A stretch of 64,000 nucleotides of DNA from Gammaproteobacteria bacterium (GTDB lineage Bacteria; Pseudomonadota; Gammaproteobacteria; Steroidobacterales; Steroidobacteraceae). Both the position numbers and the translations under genes were made by a program. Under the pieces are notes generated by a model. It saw only the letters and a list, made by a program, of their open reading frames with translations. It made no database searches and had not been told where the DNA came from. The DNA is taken from contig VGUJ01000010.1 of the NCBI GenBank assembly GCA_016874235.1, positions 1 to 64,000 on the forward strand, given 5' to 3'. Below, in pieces: positions 18,364 through 29,795 of this stretch (positions within the stretch are counted from its first letter, which is position 1; each line of letters begins with the position of its first letter).

Positions 18364-18977
18364 CAGGCAGCTCCTTGTGCGGCATCGACGCCGATGACGA
18401 GCAGGGAATCGGATTCGAACTTGTGCGGCGGGACGCGCAGGTTGGCCGAGGCCGGCGAACCGTTGAACACTCGACCGGCTAGATCGAAGCGCGAGCCGTG
18501 ACAGGGGCAGAAGAATCCGCCCGGCCAGTCAGCGCCCATCGCCGGGTCGGCGACCGTGGAGTATTGCTTCGGCAGACAGCCAAGGTGAGTGCAGGCCGCG
18601 TACAGCACAAGGATCTCGGGCTTAAGTGAGCGCATTTCGTTCTTGGCGTACGCCGGCTGATCGGAGGCCTCGGAATTGGGATCTTTGAGACTGGCAGCCA
18701 CGCCACCGAGCTTTGCGACCGACTCGGGCGTCCGACGAACCACGTAGATCGGCTGCTTCCGCCAACTCTGCGTAATCATCTGTCCCGGCCCCAGCTTCGA
18801 GACGTCGATCTCGAGCGGAGCGCCCAGGGCGCGAGCGCGCTCCGAGGGTTTCCAGGAGGCGATGAACGGAACCAGCGTAAACGCGACGCCTACTGCGCCG
18901 GTGGCCGCTGTCGCCATTGTCAGGAACTTGCGCCGATTGACGTCAATGTCGTCGGCAGTCACCTTCTCGTCACTCAT
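18363..18977 (-). CDS. petA: Rieske iron-sulfur subunit of the bc1 complex
   Basis: Electron-transfer subunit with a 2Fe-2S cluster that moves between cytochromes b and c1. The 204-residue protein has a twin-arginine motif NRRKFLT (14-20) followed by a hydrophobic anchor, typical of Tat-inserted Rieske proteins. Cluster ligands are in CTHLGC (Cys129, His131, Cys134) and CPCHGS (Cys157, Cys159, His160); Cys134 and Cys159 would form the stabilising disulfide. It is the first gene of petABC. Confidence 0.97.
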   Translation of the reverse strand: MSDEKVTADDIDVNRRKFLTMATAATGAVGVAFTLVPFIASWKPSERARALGAPLEIDVSKLGPGQMITQSWRKQPIYVVRRTPESVAKLGGVAASLKDPNSEASDQPAYAKNEMRSLKPEILVLYAACTHLGCLPKQYSTVADPAMGADWPGGFFCPCHGSRFDLAGRVFNGSPASANLRVPPHKFESDSLLVIGVDAAQGAA

Positions 18978-19040
18978 GCCAAGGCTCTCCCAACCCAGCC
19001 TCTAAGGTGGGTCGCTATCCGTGATGCGTGGAACCCCGGC

Positions 19041-19046
19041 ATTATA
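19041..19046 (-). promoter_or_regulatory. Possible -10 box of petABC
   Basis: A perfect TATAAT on the minus strand lies 64 bp upstream of the petA ATG in the gap divergent from the protease gene. No good -35 hexamer is seen at 16-18 bp, so this is a weak call. Confidence 0.3.
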
Positions 19047-19095
19047 CACGCGAGTCGCCGGTGAGGGTGTCACCGCCCCGGGGTAAGCAGTCGCG

Positions 19096-20313
19096 ATGAG
19101 CGGTTGGCAAAAGGCAGCAATTTTTGTGAGCGGATCGGTCATCGGCGGCCTCGCCCTGGCCTTTATCGCCGTAGTGGGCGCTTATCTATGGCGTCCGGAG
19201 CTGGTCACCTCCCTGGCCGGATTTGATTCAGCGACCTCGTCTGAAGCACCCGCGAGTCCAGCGGTGGATTCGCCGACCAGCACAGAGGTTGCCTTGGAAC
19301 CCTCGGTCGCTCCCCCCTTAAGTAAAGAGGCCGCCGCCAGTTACGCAGCCGCGGTTCGCATCGCAGCGCCTGCCGTGGTCAATTTGTATGTCACTCGCGT
19401 GGCGACCGAACCGGTTCTTCGCAGTTTTCTTGATGATCCGTTTGGTGAGTTTGCGCCGCGTTATCGACGACGAGTCGAACAGTCGCTGGGTTCCGGGGTG
19501 ATCCTCGATCCCTCGGGTCAGATCATCACCAATCACCACGTCATCGAAGACGCCGCGGCGATTCGCGTGCAACTCGCCGATGGCCGCTCGGCTCAGGCTG
19601 AAATCGTCGGACGCGATCCGGACACGGATCTGGCTGTTCTCAAGATCGATTTATCCGACCTGCCGAGTATCCGCCTCGGTCGCTCCGATGCATTGAGCGT
19701 GGGCGATGTCGTGCTGGCGATCGGTAATCCGATCGGGCTTGCGCAGACCGTGACGCAAGGTATCGTCAGCGCAACCGGCCGAGACCAGCTCGGCATCGCC
19801 ACATTCGAAAACTTCATCCAGACCGATGCACCCATTAATCCCGGCAACTCCGGGGGCGCGCTCGTGAACACGCGGGGCGAGTTGATCGGCATCAACACGG
19901 CGATCATCGCCAAGAGCCTGGGAGTCGAAGGCATCGGCTTCGCCATCCCGGTCAACCTCGTGCGCGGTGTCGTCAATGAAATCATCACCCGCGGCAAGGT
20001 ATTGCGGGGCTGGATCGGCGTCGGGACAGAGACCATCGACGAAGCGCGAGCGCGAGACGCAGGCTTCGACGGCCCCGTCGTTCGCATCACGCGAATTGCC
20101 GGAGGAAGTCCGGCTCAACGGGCTGGTTTGTTGCCGGGAGATTTCATCATCGGTCTCGATAGCAAAACTCCGCGCAGTTCTCGCGAAGTACAGCTGCGTA
20201 TCGCCGACACCTCGCCGGGACAAACGATTACGGTCGGAGTTCAGCGGGGCAATCAGCGCGGTGAGACCAAGATCCGCGTCGAAGAGGCGCCTCAGAAGTT
20301 ACGCCCCCGCTGA
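19096..20313 (+). CDS. degS: DegS/AlgW-like membrane-anchored serine protease
   Basis: Periplasmic HtrA-family protease; anchored forms with one PDZ domain cut the anti-sigma factor RseA in the envelope stress response. The 405-residue product has one N-terminal membrane anchor (about 8-30), a Ser/Pro-rich linker, a trypsin-like domain with the triad His148 (TNHHVI), Asp178 (DTDLAVL) and Ser252 (NPGNSGGAL), and a single C-terminal PDZ domain (about 305-395). A single PDZ plus the anchor favours DegS/AlgW over DegP. No RseA partner is visible here. Confidence 0.9.
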   Translation: MSGWQKAAIFVSGSVIGGLALAFIAVVGAYLWRPELVTSLAGFDSATSSEAPASPAVDSPTSTEVALEPSVAPPLSKEAAASYAAAVRIAAPAVVNLYVTRVATEPVLRSFLDDPFGEFAPRYRRRVEQSLGSGVILDPSGQIITNHHVIEDAAAIRVQLADGRSAQAEIVGRDPDTDLAVLKIDLSDLPSIRLGRSDALSVGDVVLAIGNPIGLAQTVTQGIVSATGRDQLGIATFENFIQTDAPINPGNSGGALVNTRGELIGINTAIIAKSLGVEGIGFAIPVNLVRGVVNEIITRGKVLRGWIGVGTETIDEARARDAGFDGPVVRITRIAGGSPAQRAGLLPGDFIIGLDSKTPRSSREVQLRIADTSPGQTITVGVQRGNQRGETKIRVEEAPQKLRPR

Positions 20314-20382
20314 CGAGAGCTGCTCGCGAACCCCGCGGATGCACTCTTCTCGAGAGTCGGTGTCGAGAGCGCGCGTCTCGGC

Positions 20383-21669
<1,287 letters not shown>

Positions 21670-21915
21670 TTAGATGCGGGGGCCGGCGTCCGCCTCAGAC
21701 GGCGTCAGCGCCTCGATCGACAGCGCGTGAATCTCCCGGCCCACGAGTTCTCCGAGGGTGCGGTAGATCATTTGATGACGGGCGATGCTACGGCGACCCT
21801 CAAAAGCCGGCGAAACGACTCTCGCCTCAAAATGGGTCTGGTCGTCGGAGCGGACCCAGACTTCGGCGTCGGGGAGCCCCGCGCGGATGAGTTCGGCTAC
21901 TTTTTCCGGGTGCAT
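21670..21915 (-). CDS. ibaG: BolA-family protein (IbaG-like)
   Basis: Small BolA-family protein; members work with monothiol glutaredoxins in iron-sulfur cluster handling. The 81-residue product begins MHPEKVAELIRAGLPDAEVWV, with the family pattern DQTHFEARVVSPAFEGRRSIARHQMIYRTLGELVGREIHALSI split here by its loops; the conserved RHQ(M/L)(I/V)Y segment and the His are present. The frame stays open upstream to 22530 over kdsD, but only this part looks like BolA. Its ATG is 21 bp from the divergent kdsD ATG. Confidence 0.9.
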   Translation of the reverse strand: MHPEKVAELIRAGLPDAEVWVRSDDQTHFEARVVSPAFEGRRSIARHQMIYRTLGELVGREIHALSIEALTPSEADAGPRI

Positions 21916-21936
21916 GGAGCGGTATGATGCCACCTC

Positions 21937-22941
21937 ATGGATAAACCTGCGAAACGAACCGCAGCGCCCAGCGAGGCTGATCGCCTGATCGCCGCCGGCC
22001 GTCGCGCCCTCGCCACCGAGGCCCGGGGCGTTGCAGCACTCGAGTCTCGCCTCGGGTCGTCCTTCGTCGCGGCCTGCCAGATTTGCCTCGACTGCAAAGG
22101 CCGTGTCGTCGTGACCGGCATGGGAAAGTCCGGCCACATTGCGAGCAAAATCGCGGCGACGCTCGCGAGCACTGGCACCCCCGCGTTTTTCATGCACCCG
22201 GCCGAAGCGAGCCATGGCGATCTCGGCATGATCACGCGCGACGACGTGGTGCTCGCGCTCTCCAACTCCGGCGAGACGCCGGAGATTCTCGCCCTGCTCA
22301 CACCGATCGCTCGACTCGGCGTGCCACTCATCGCGCTCACGGGCAACGCCGACTCCACGCTCGCTCGCGAGGCGCGTGCTCATCTCGATGTCGGCGTCGC
22401 CGAAGAAGCATGTCCGCTCAATCTCGCGCCCACCGCGAGTACCACGGCGACACTCGCCATGGGCGATGCGCTCGCAGTCGCCCTGCTCGAATCGCGCGGA
22501 TTCACGGCCGAAGATTTTGCCCGCTCGCATCCCGGCGGCTCGCTGGGTCGACGCCTGCTGCTACGCGTGAGCGATGTCATGCGCAGCGGCGAGGCCGTCC
22601 CGCGCGTGGGTCCCGACACGAGCATGGCCGACGGACTACTCGAAATGTCACGCAAGGGTCTTGGAATGACCGTTGTCGTGGACGATGCGGGTCGTGCCGT
22701 GGGCGTCTACACCGATGGCGATTTGCGGCGATCGCTCGATCGTCGCATCGATGTTCACGGTGCGCGCATGCGCGATGTCATGACCACGCCTTGCAAAAGC
22801 ATCGGCGAGCGCGAGCTCGCGGCCGAGGCCGTACATATCATGGAGACACATCGAATCACCTCGCTGCCGGTCGTTAACGAGGCGGGGGTGCTCGTGGGCG
22901 CGCTGAACGTCCACGATCTGCTGCGTAGCGGCGTCGTTTGA
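21937..22941 (+). CDS. kdsD: Arabinose-5-phosphate isomerase KdsD
   Basis: Interconverts ribulose-5-phosphate and arabinose-5-phosphate, first step towards Kdo for LPS. The 334-residue protein has an SIS sugar-isomerase domain (GMGKSGHIASK at 61-71, SNSGETPE at 109-116, SHPGGSLGRRLL) and two C-terminal CBS domains (about 212-330), the standard KdsD/KpsF layout. A TATGAT at 21923-21928 lies only 8 bases before the ATG, suggesting a near-leaderless transcript if used. kdsC, the usual next gene, is missing; lptC follows directly. Confidence 0.95.
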   Translation: MDKPAKRTAAPSEADRLIAAGRRALATEARGVAALESRLGSSFVAACQICLDCKGRVVVTGMGKSGHIASKIAATLASTGTPAFFMHPAEASHGDLGMITRDDVVLALSNSGETPEILALLTPIARLGVPLIALTGNADSTLAREARAHLDVGVAEEACPLNLAPTASTTATLAMGDALAVALLESRGFTAEDFARSHPGGSLGRRLLLRVSDVMRSGEAVPRVGPDTSMADGLLEMSRKGLGMTVVVDDAGRAVGVYTDGDLRRSLDRRIDVHGARMRDVMTTPCKSIGERELAAEAVHIMETHRITSLPVVNEAGVLVGALNVHDLLRSGVV

Positions 22942-22955
22942 ACGGCTGGGCTGGC

Positions 22956-23489
22956 ATGCGACTTCCTTGTTTCATCGCCCTGACGTGTCTTTCGGGTTGC
23001 GGCATCAACGACAACGGTACAAACCGGCTTTCTGCGGACGTGCGTGACCCGGGTTATTCGGCCACTGACGCGGAAATCATTCAAACCGGGGCCGATGGCG
23101 CACCGCGATACCGTTTGCAGGCCGCGAGGATCGAGCAAAATCCCGTGTCGCTCGAGACCCGAATCGAAGATTTACGCATCGAGACTCGAGGAACGGAGGG
23201 CACGATCTGGCGCGTCGCGGCGCCACGAGGCGTCTTGTCGCGCGATTCACGACGCATCGATCTGGTGGGGGGCGTTGCTCTCGAAGGCGGCGCCGCGGAG
23301 GCCCTCGAGCCGCTTCGGCTTCGTACGGATACGCTGCAATATGATCTCGATGCCGCTCGAGTCCGTACGAATGGCGAAGTCCGTCTGACCATGCAAGGGC
23401 ACGAACTTGCGGCCAAAGGCTTGGACGTCAATCTGCGTACGCGTCAGGTACAACTGCGAACCGACGTTCAGGGACGCTTCTCGCGCTGA
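22956..23489 (+). CDS. lptC: LPS export protein LptC, lipoprotein-like N-terminus
   Basis: Periplasmic component that passes LPS from LptB2FG to LptA. The 177-residue product has a beta-strand-rich LptC-type body (DAEIIQTGADGAPRYRLQAARI, RIDLVGGVALEGG, VRTNGEVRLTMQGHELAAKGL). LptC normally keeps a long N-terminal membrane helix; here the N-terminus is a short hydrophobic stretch ending in a lipobox-like LSGC (Cys15), which would predict a lipoprotein. The ATG at 22956 is used; a TTG at 22938 overlapping the kdsD stop is an alternative. Assignment rests on the fold-like pattern and on lptA-lptB following. Confidence 0.85.
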   Translation: MRLPCFIALTCLSGCGINDNGTNRLSADVRDPGYSATDAEIIQTGADGAPRYRLQAARIEQNPVSLETRIEDLRIETRGTEGTIWRVAAPRGVLSRDSRRIDLVGGVALEGGAAEALEPLRLRTDTLQYDLDAARVRTNGEVRLTMQGHELAAKGLDVNLRTRQVQLRTDVQGRFSR

Positions 23490-23493
23490 TCTC

Positions 23494-24126
23494 ATGTACC
23501 GTAACCACGAACGTCTGACACCCTATATTTCTTTGACGAGTCTGCTTCGCGCGCTCGTCGCCCTGATTTTTTTGTGGGCTCCTCTCTCGAGCGCCAATGA
23601 GCCGCAAGCGCAGACCGGTGACATCACGCTCGATGCCGCCTCATCAGAGGTCGACTATCGTGCAAATGCCCTGCTCTTTCGCGACATCATCATCACTCAG
23701 GGTAAAGTACGCGTCGCCGCGCAACGCGCCCGATCGACGGGTCTCGATTTCAATGACTCGACGTGGACGTTGAGCGGGGCGGTCCGGATCGACGTCGATG
23801 GCGGTACGCTGACCTCCGACGAAGCCGCCGTGACATTTGAAAACAACCGCATCACCAGCGCGAGTATTCGAGGACGACCTGCCGAGTTCTCGCAGCAATT
23901 GAAGAACGACGGGCGTGCTCGCGGCCGGGCGGGGAACATCCTCTATGACATGGCGAGCTCGACCGTGACGCTACGCGAAGACGCGTGGCTGAGCGACGAT
24001 GGACGCAGCGAGATCCGTGGCGACCAGCTCGTCTACAACGTACGCGAGCAGCGCGTACAAGCCGGTAAACCGGCTGGAAGCGAGGAGCGCGTACGGATCA
24101 TCATTCGCCCCAGGGCGACACCATGA
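23494..24126 (+). CDS. lptA: LPS transport periplasmic bridge protein LptA
   Basis: Periplasmic OstA-like protein that polymerises into the bridge carrying LPS to LptDE. The 210-residue product has a signal peptide (hydrophobic core [17 protein letters not shown], cleavage near residue 33) and an OstA_N domain ([53 protein letters not shown]). The ATG at 23494, five bases after the lptC stop, is preferred over upstream in-frame codons within lptC. The stop overlaps lptB by 4 bp. Confidence 0.93.
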   Translation: MYRNHERLTPYISLTSLLRALVALIFLWAPLSSANEPQAQTGDITLDAASSEVDYRANALLFRDIIITQGKVRVAAQRARSTGLDFNDSTWTLSGAVRIDVDGGTLTSDEAAVTFENNRITSASIRGRPAEFSQQLKNDGRARGRAGNILYDMASSTVTLREDAWLSDDGRSEIRGDQLVYNVREQRVQAGKPAGSEERVRIIIRPRATP

Positions 24127-24848
24127 GCACACTCCGCGCCGCCCATCTCGCCAAGGCCTACGGGAAACGCCGCGTCGTCAGCGATCTGTCGCTGGAGGTG
24201 GCCGCGGGTGAGATCGTCGGCCTTCTCGGACCGAACGGTGCCGGCAAGACGACGGCGTTTTACATGATTGTGGGACTTGTGCCCGCTGACGCAGGCCGCA
24301 TCGAACTCGACCATCAGGAACTGACCCACTCGCCCATCCATTTTCGCGCAAAGGCCGGTATCGGTTACCTGCCGCAGGAAGCTTCGGTGTTTCGTCGCCT
24401 GTCTGTCGAAGACAATGTTCGGGCGATTCTCGAGACTCGAGCCGATCTTGACGCGGCCCAACGTCAAGCGCGATGCGAACAGATCCTCGCTGATCTAAGA
24501 ATCGATCACGTGCGAGGGTCTCTCGGCATGTCACTGTCGGGCGGTGAGAGACGACGCGTCGAGATCGCGCGGGCTCTGGCGGCGAATCCAAAGTTCCTGC
24601 TGCTCGATGAGCCCTTCGCTGGGGTCGATCCGCTGTCGGTCGCCGACATCCAGCGCATCATCCGAGAGCTCGCCGACCGTGGGATCGGAATTCTCATCAC
24701 CGACCACAACGTCCGCGAGACGCTCGGCGTCTGCGCTCGCTCGTACATCATCGGAGACGGGACCGTCATCGCCTCCGGATCGGCTGCGGAAATCCTTGCC
24801 AATCCCCGCGTGCGTGAGGTGTACTTAGGCGAGTCGTTCAGTCTTTAG
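24123..24848 (+). CDS. lptB: LPS export ABC transporter ATPase LptB
   Basis: Cytoplasmic ATPase that powers LPS extraction with LptF and LptG. The 241-residue protein has Walker A GPNGAGKT (36-43), Q-loop at YLPQEASVF, signature LSGGERRR, Walker [15 protein letters not shown] and the switch histidine in ITDHNV. The sequence closely follows the LptB type ([17 protein letters not shown]). It overlaps lptA by 4 bp; lptF and lptG are not in the window. Confidence 0.97.
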   Translation: MSTLRAAHLAKAYGKRRVVSDLSLEVAAGEIVGLLGPNGAGKTTAFYMIVGLVPADAGRIELDHQELTHSPIHFRAKAGIGYLPQEASVFRRLSVEDNVRAILETRADLDAAQRQARCEQILADLRIDHVRGSLGMSLSGGERRRVEIARALAANPKFLLLDEPFAGVDPLSVADIQRIIRELADRGIGILITDHNVRETLGVCARSYIIGDGTVIASGSAAEILANPRVREVYLGESFSL

Positions 24849-24898
24849 GATCGCCCTCGCGGCGCCGGCAGCGCCGCTGCGCACAACCAGGCACGCCG

Positions 24899-26326
<1,428 letters not shown>

Positions 26327-26350
26327 CCTTGACCTCATCAGGAGGATGTC

Positions 26351-26668
26351 ATGCAGATTTCCATCACCGGCCACCATGTCGTCGTTACCGACTCCATGCG
26401 TGCTTACGTTCACAAGAAAATGGACCGCATCGTTCGCCACTTCGATCACCTCATCGATGTCCACTTCGTGCTATCCGTCGAGAAACTTCGTCACCGCGCC
26501 GAAGCGACGCTCAAAGTAAGCGGGGGCGACATTCACGCCGACGCCGAGGCCGAAGACATGTACGCCGCCATCGACGCGCTCGTCGACAAACTCGACCGGC
26601 TCGTCAAAAAGCGCAAGGAAAAGACCACCGACCATCACGCCGAGGAGGGGCGACGGGCGCGTCACTGA
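26351..26668 (+). CDS. hpf: Ribosome hibernation promoting factor (short HPF)
   Basis: Binds the 30S subunit in stationary phase and promotes hibernating 100S ribosomes. The 105-residue product has only the N-terminal S30AE domain (MQISITGHHVVVTDSMRAYV, KLDRLVKKRKEK), so it is the short form. GGAGG lies seven bases before the ATG. The location right after rpoN is the standard one. Confidence 0.96.
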   Translation: MQISITGHHVVVTDSMRAYVHKKMDRIVRHFDHLIDVHFVLSVEKLRHRAEATLKVSGGDIHADAEAEDMYAAIDALVDKLDRLVKKRKEKTTDHHAEEGRRARH

Positions 26669-26692
26669 CGCGAGCCCCGCCCTTATTCGCCC

Positions 26693-27577
26693 TTGTCCCT
26701 ACCTCTGCGCCTTATTCTGGTCAGCGGGCTCTCGGGAGCGGGCAAGAGCGTTGTACTGAACGCGCTCGAAGATCTCGGCTATCGCTGCATCGACAACCTG
26801 CCCGCCTCGATGCTCGAGTCCTTCGTGTCCCACGTCTTTCGTGAGGACAGTTCGATGGGTCAAACCGTCGCCGTGGGCATCGATGCGCGCGATACCAGCA
26901 TCGGTCTCGAGACGATCCCCACCACCATCGAGCAATTGCGACGCAGCGGCGTTCGTTGCGAGTTGCTGGTGGTCACCGCCTCCGATGCGGAGTTGCTACG
27001 TCGATTCGGTGAAACCAAGCGTCGACATCCGCTGTCCCGCGAAGGTGCAAATCTTCAAGACGCGGTCACACGCGAGCGGACGTTGCTCGATCCGGTCATC
27101 CAGGCGGCTGATCTCGTGGTCGATACCACGCACATGGGCGTACACGAACTGCGTGACGCCATCGTGCAGCGTATCGACCAACGACGTGGCATGGAGTTGT
27201 CGGTCACGTTGGTATCCTTTGGCTTCAAACATGGTGTGCCGGGTGACTGCGACTTCGTCTTCGATGTGCGCATGCTACCCAACCCCTATTGGACGATCGC
27301 ACTGCGACCGCTCACAGGGCGCGATGCGGCCGTCGCTGCGTATCTCGAAGAGCAGCCTGCGGTCCGCGCCATGCTCGATGAGTTGCAGCAGTTCATTTCG
27401 AGACGTATCGAAGATCATGGCGCCGCTCGACGACGCTATCTCACCGTCGGGGTCGGATGCACGGGCGGGCAACACCGCTCGGTGTATCTCGTCGATCGTC
27501 TCGCTGAGCGGTTACGCGGAAAGTCTCCCACGCTCGCAGTCCGCCACAGTGCCCTCGCCAACTTGGGTGTCCCGTGA
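26693..27577 (+). CDS. rapZ: RNase adapter protein RapZ
   Basis: P-loop protein; in E. coli it guides RNase E to the GlmZ small RNA and so controls GlmS, and senses glucosamine-6-phosphate. The 294-residue product has Walker A GLSGAGKS (12-19), DLGYRCIDNLP, RRHPL, the C-terminal VSFGFKHGVPGDCDFVFDVR and CTGGQHRSV motifs of the family. The start is a TTG at 26693 without an obvious ribosome-binding site. ptsN, usually between hpf and rapZ, is absent, and no npr follows. Confidence 0.95.
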   Translation: MSLPLRLILVSGLSGAGKSVVLNALEDLGYRCIDNLPASMLESFVSHVFREDSSMGQTVAVGIDARDTSIGLETIPTTIEQLRRSGVRCELLVVTASDAELLRRFGETKRRHPLSREGANLQDAVTRERTLLDPVIQAADLVVDTTHMGVHELRDAIVQRIDQRRGMELSVTLVSFGFKHGVPGDCDFVFDVRMLPNPYWTIALRPLTGRDAAVAAYLEEQPAVRAMLDELQQFISRRIEDHGAARRRYLTVGVGCTGGQHRSVYLVDRLAERLRGKSPTLAVRHSALANLGVP

Positions 27578-28923
27578 GCGTGGTCAGTCGCAAAGAAGCG
27601 CGGCTCGCCGCGCTGCGTGAAGCGCTCGACTCCGGAACCTTGAGGCCGGCGCAGCGCATGGTGTCCGCGCTGCATCCTGCGGAGATTGCCTTGCTGCTCG
27701 AGTCGGTTCCACCTCGGCAGCGCGAGGCCGTCTGGAGCATGGTCGACTCCGAGCTCGAGGGCGACGTCCTCATTGAGCTCAACGAAAACGTTCGTCAGGA
27801 ACTCATCGAGGAGATGGAGGCCGAAGAACTCGTGGCTGCGGCAGAAGGCCTCGAGCTCGACGACCTCGCGGACCTCGTCGGCGATCTACCGGAAACCGTC
27901 ACGCGACAGGTCCTCCACTCGATGGACCAGCGCGATCGCGAGCGTCTGCGCACAGTCCTTTCATGGCCCGAAGACAGCGCCGGCGGCCTCATGAACACCG
28001 ACACCGTGAGCGTTCGGCCTGACGTGACGCTGGAAGTCGTGCTGCGTTATCTGCGCATGCGGGGCGAACTGCCACCGCGGACCGACAGCCTGTTCGTCGT
28101 CGATCGTGACGATCGATATCTCGGTACGGTTCCGCTCACCCGAATCATCACAGGCGATCCCGAAGATACCGTCGGCGACAGTCTCGACACGGAAGCGCCA
28201 CGCATCGAACCTGAGACCGCGGCGCACGAAGTCGCTCAACTCTTCCAAGACCGAGATCTCGTCTCTGCAGCCGTCGTGGGCGCCGAGGGCAAACTCCTCG
28301 GACGCGTCACGGTCGACGACGTCGTCGACGTCATCCGCGAAGAGGCCGAGCACTCGGTGCTGTCGATGGCCGGCCTGCAAGATGACGAAGACCTCTTCGC
28401 CGGCATCGTTACCTCGACACGTCGACGCCTACTGTGGCTCGGCATCAATCTCATCACGGCTTTCATGGCAGCTGCCGTCGTCAAAAATTTCGAAGGTACC
28501 ATCGAGAAGGTAGCCGCCCTTGCGGCGCTCATGCCCATCGTCGCCTCCATGGGCGGCATCGCCGGCACACAGACCGTGACGCTCATCATTCGCGGCCTCG
28601 CACTCGGTCAAGTTCAGTGGTCGAATGCACGCTGGCTCTTGTTCAAGGAAGTCGCCGTGGGCGGCGTGAACGGCTTGCTTTGGGCGCTCGTGGTCGGCGC
28701 TGTGACCGTCTTTTGGTTCGATACCTGGCAGATCGCCATCATCATCGCGGCCGCCATGCTCATCAATTTGCTGGCGGCTGCGGCCGTGGGCGTGTTGGTA
28801 CCGCTTGCCCTTCGTCGATTTGATATCGATCCAGCGCTCTCCGCCGGGGTCATTCTCACGACCTTCACGGACTGCATCGGTTTTGCGACGCTGCTTGGAC
28901 TCGGCGCGATTTTCTTGGTCTGA
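27574..28923 (+). CDS. mgtE: Magnesium transporter MgtE
   Basis: Mg2+-gated Mg2+ channel of the inner membrane. The 449-residue product has the three expected parts: an N-terminal helical MgtE_N domain (residues about 25-125, with LHPAEIALLLESVP), two CBS domains (about 130-255), and a five-helix membrane domain containing ALMPIVASMGGIAGTQ, the family's pore signature. The GTG start overlaps the rapZ stop by 4 bp, so it probably belongs to the same transcript, an unusual neighbour for rapZ. Confidence 0.96.
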   Translation: MSVVSRKEARLAALREALDSGTLRPAQRMVSALHPAEIALLLESVPPRQREAVWSMVDSELEGDVLIELNENVRQELIEEMEAEELVAAAEGLELDDLADLVGDLPETVTRQVLHSMDQRDRERLRTVLSWPEDSAGGLMNTDTVSVRPDVTLEVVLRYLRMRGELPPRTDSLFVVDRDDRYLGTVPLTRIITGDPEDTVGDSLDTEAPRIEPETAAHEVAQLFQDRDLVSAAVVGAEGKLLGRVTVDDVVDVIREEAEHSVLSMAGLQDDEDLFAGIVTSTRRRLLWLGINLITAFMAAAVVKNFEGTIEKVAALAALMPIVASMGGIAGTQTVTLIIRGLALGQVQWSNARWLLFKEVAVGGVNGLLWALVVGAVTVFWFDTWQIAIIIAAAMLINLLAAAAVGVLVPLALRRFDIDPALSAGVILTTFTDCIGFATLLGLGAIFLV

Positions 28924-28924
28924 C

Positions 28925-29788
28925 TCAGCCTGTAGCGACGAGCCGTCCGGACTGGTAGTCGCGGATCGCTTGATCGATTTCCTCGCGGGTGTTCATCACG
29001 AAGGGGCCGTACTGCACGATCGGCTCGCCGAGAGGCGCCGCGGCGAGCAACAAAAATCGTGCGCCGGCGTCGCCCGCCATGACCACGAGGGCGTCACCCT
29101 CCCCGAGAACACCACCATGCCGTTTCGGCAAAGAGACGCAGCTGCTATCTGAGGCGGCGATCGAGAGCTCGCCCTCGAAGACATAGAGATACGCACTGTG
29201 CGCAACCGGCAGAGTCTCGGAAAACGTCGCACCCGCCGCCAAAGTGACATCAAAGAAAATGGGTTGAGTCGTAACACCACTCACCGGACCGCTGAATGTC
29301 TTTCCCCCGCACGCGATCGAACCGGCGATCAGCTTGATCGTCACGCCGTCGGCCGAAACGGCCGGGATACGCTTGGCCTCGATATCCTCGTAGGCAGCGG
29401 GACACATCTTTTCGCGCGCGGGCAGGTTGATCCAGAGCTGAAAGCCTCGCATGAGGCCGTGCTCCTGCTGCGGCATTTCCGAGTGGATGATGCCGCGACC
29501 GGCCGTCATCCATTGCACTCCACCGCTCCTCAGGTGCCCGCGATGCCCCAGATGATCTTCATGCAGCATGTGACCTTCGAGCATATAGGTCACGGTCTGG
29601 AACCCGCGGTGCGGGTGCGGCGGAAAACCGGCGATGTACTCCTCAGGCCGGTCACTGCCGAACTCATCGAGCATCAGGAAGGGATCGAGTCGCGCGAACT
29701 GCGACTGGCCGAGACTGCGGTACAGCGTCACCCCCGCTCCGTCGGAGGTGCGCTGTGCCGCGATGACGCGTTGCAGAGGTCTCGGCAC
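28925..29788 (-). CDS. Pirin family protein
   Basis: Bicupin of the pirin/YhaK type. The 287-residue protein has the conserved N-terminal cupin with the metal ligands in FPPHPHRGFQTVTYM and HLRSGGVQWMTAGRGIIHSE, and a C-terminal pirin domain (FFDVTLAAGATFSETLP). Some relatives have quercetinase activity, but substrate and role here are unknown. It is convergent with mgtE, separated by one base, and follows the DUF1838 gene with a 7-bp gap. Confidence 0.92.
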   Translation of the reverse strand: MPRPLQRVIAAQRTSDGAGVTLYRSLGQSQFARLDPFLMLDEFGSDRPEEYIAGFPPHPHRGFQTVTYMLEGHMLHEDHLGHRGHLRSGGVQWMTAGRGIIHSEMPQQEHGLMRGFQLWINLPAREKMCPAAYEDIEAKRIPAVSADGVTIKLIAGSIACGGKTFSGPVSGVTTQPIFFDVTLAAGATFSETLPVAHSAYLYVFEGELSIAASDSSCVSLPKRHGGVLGEGDALVVMAGDAGARFLLLAAAPLGEPIVQYGPFVMNTREEIDQAIRDYQSGRLVATG

Positions 29789-29795
29789 CGTGTCC

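Noticed and set aside
21916-22530. Long N-terminal extension of ibaG across kdsD
   Set aside because: The extension is antisense to conserved KdsD sequence; BolA proteins are short, and the ATG at 21915 gives the normal length.
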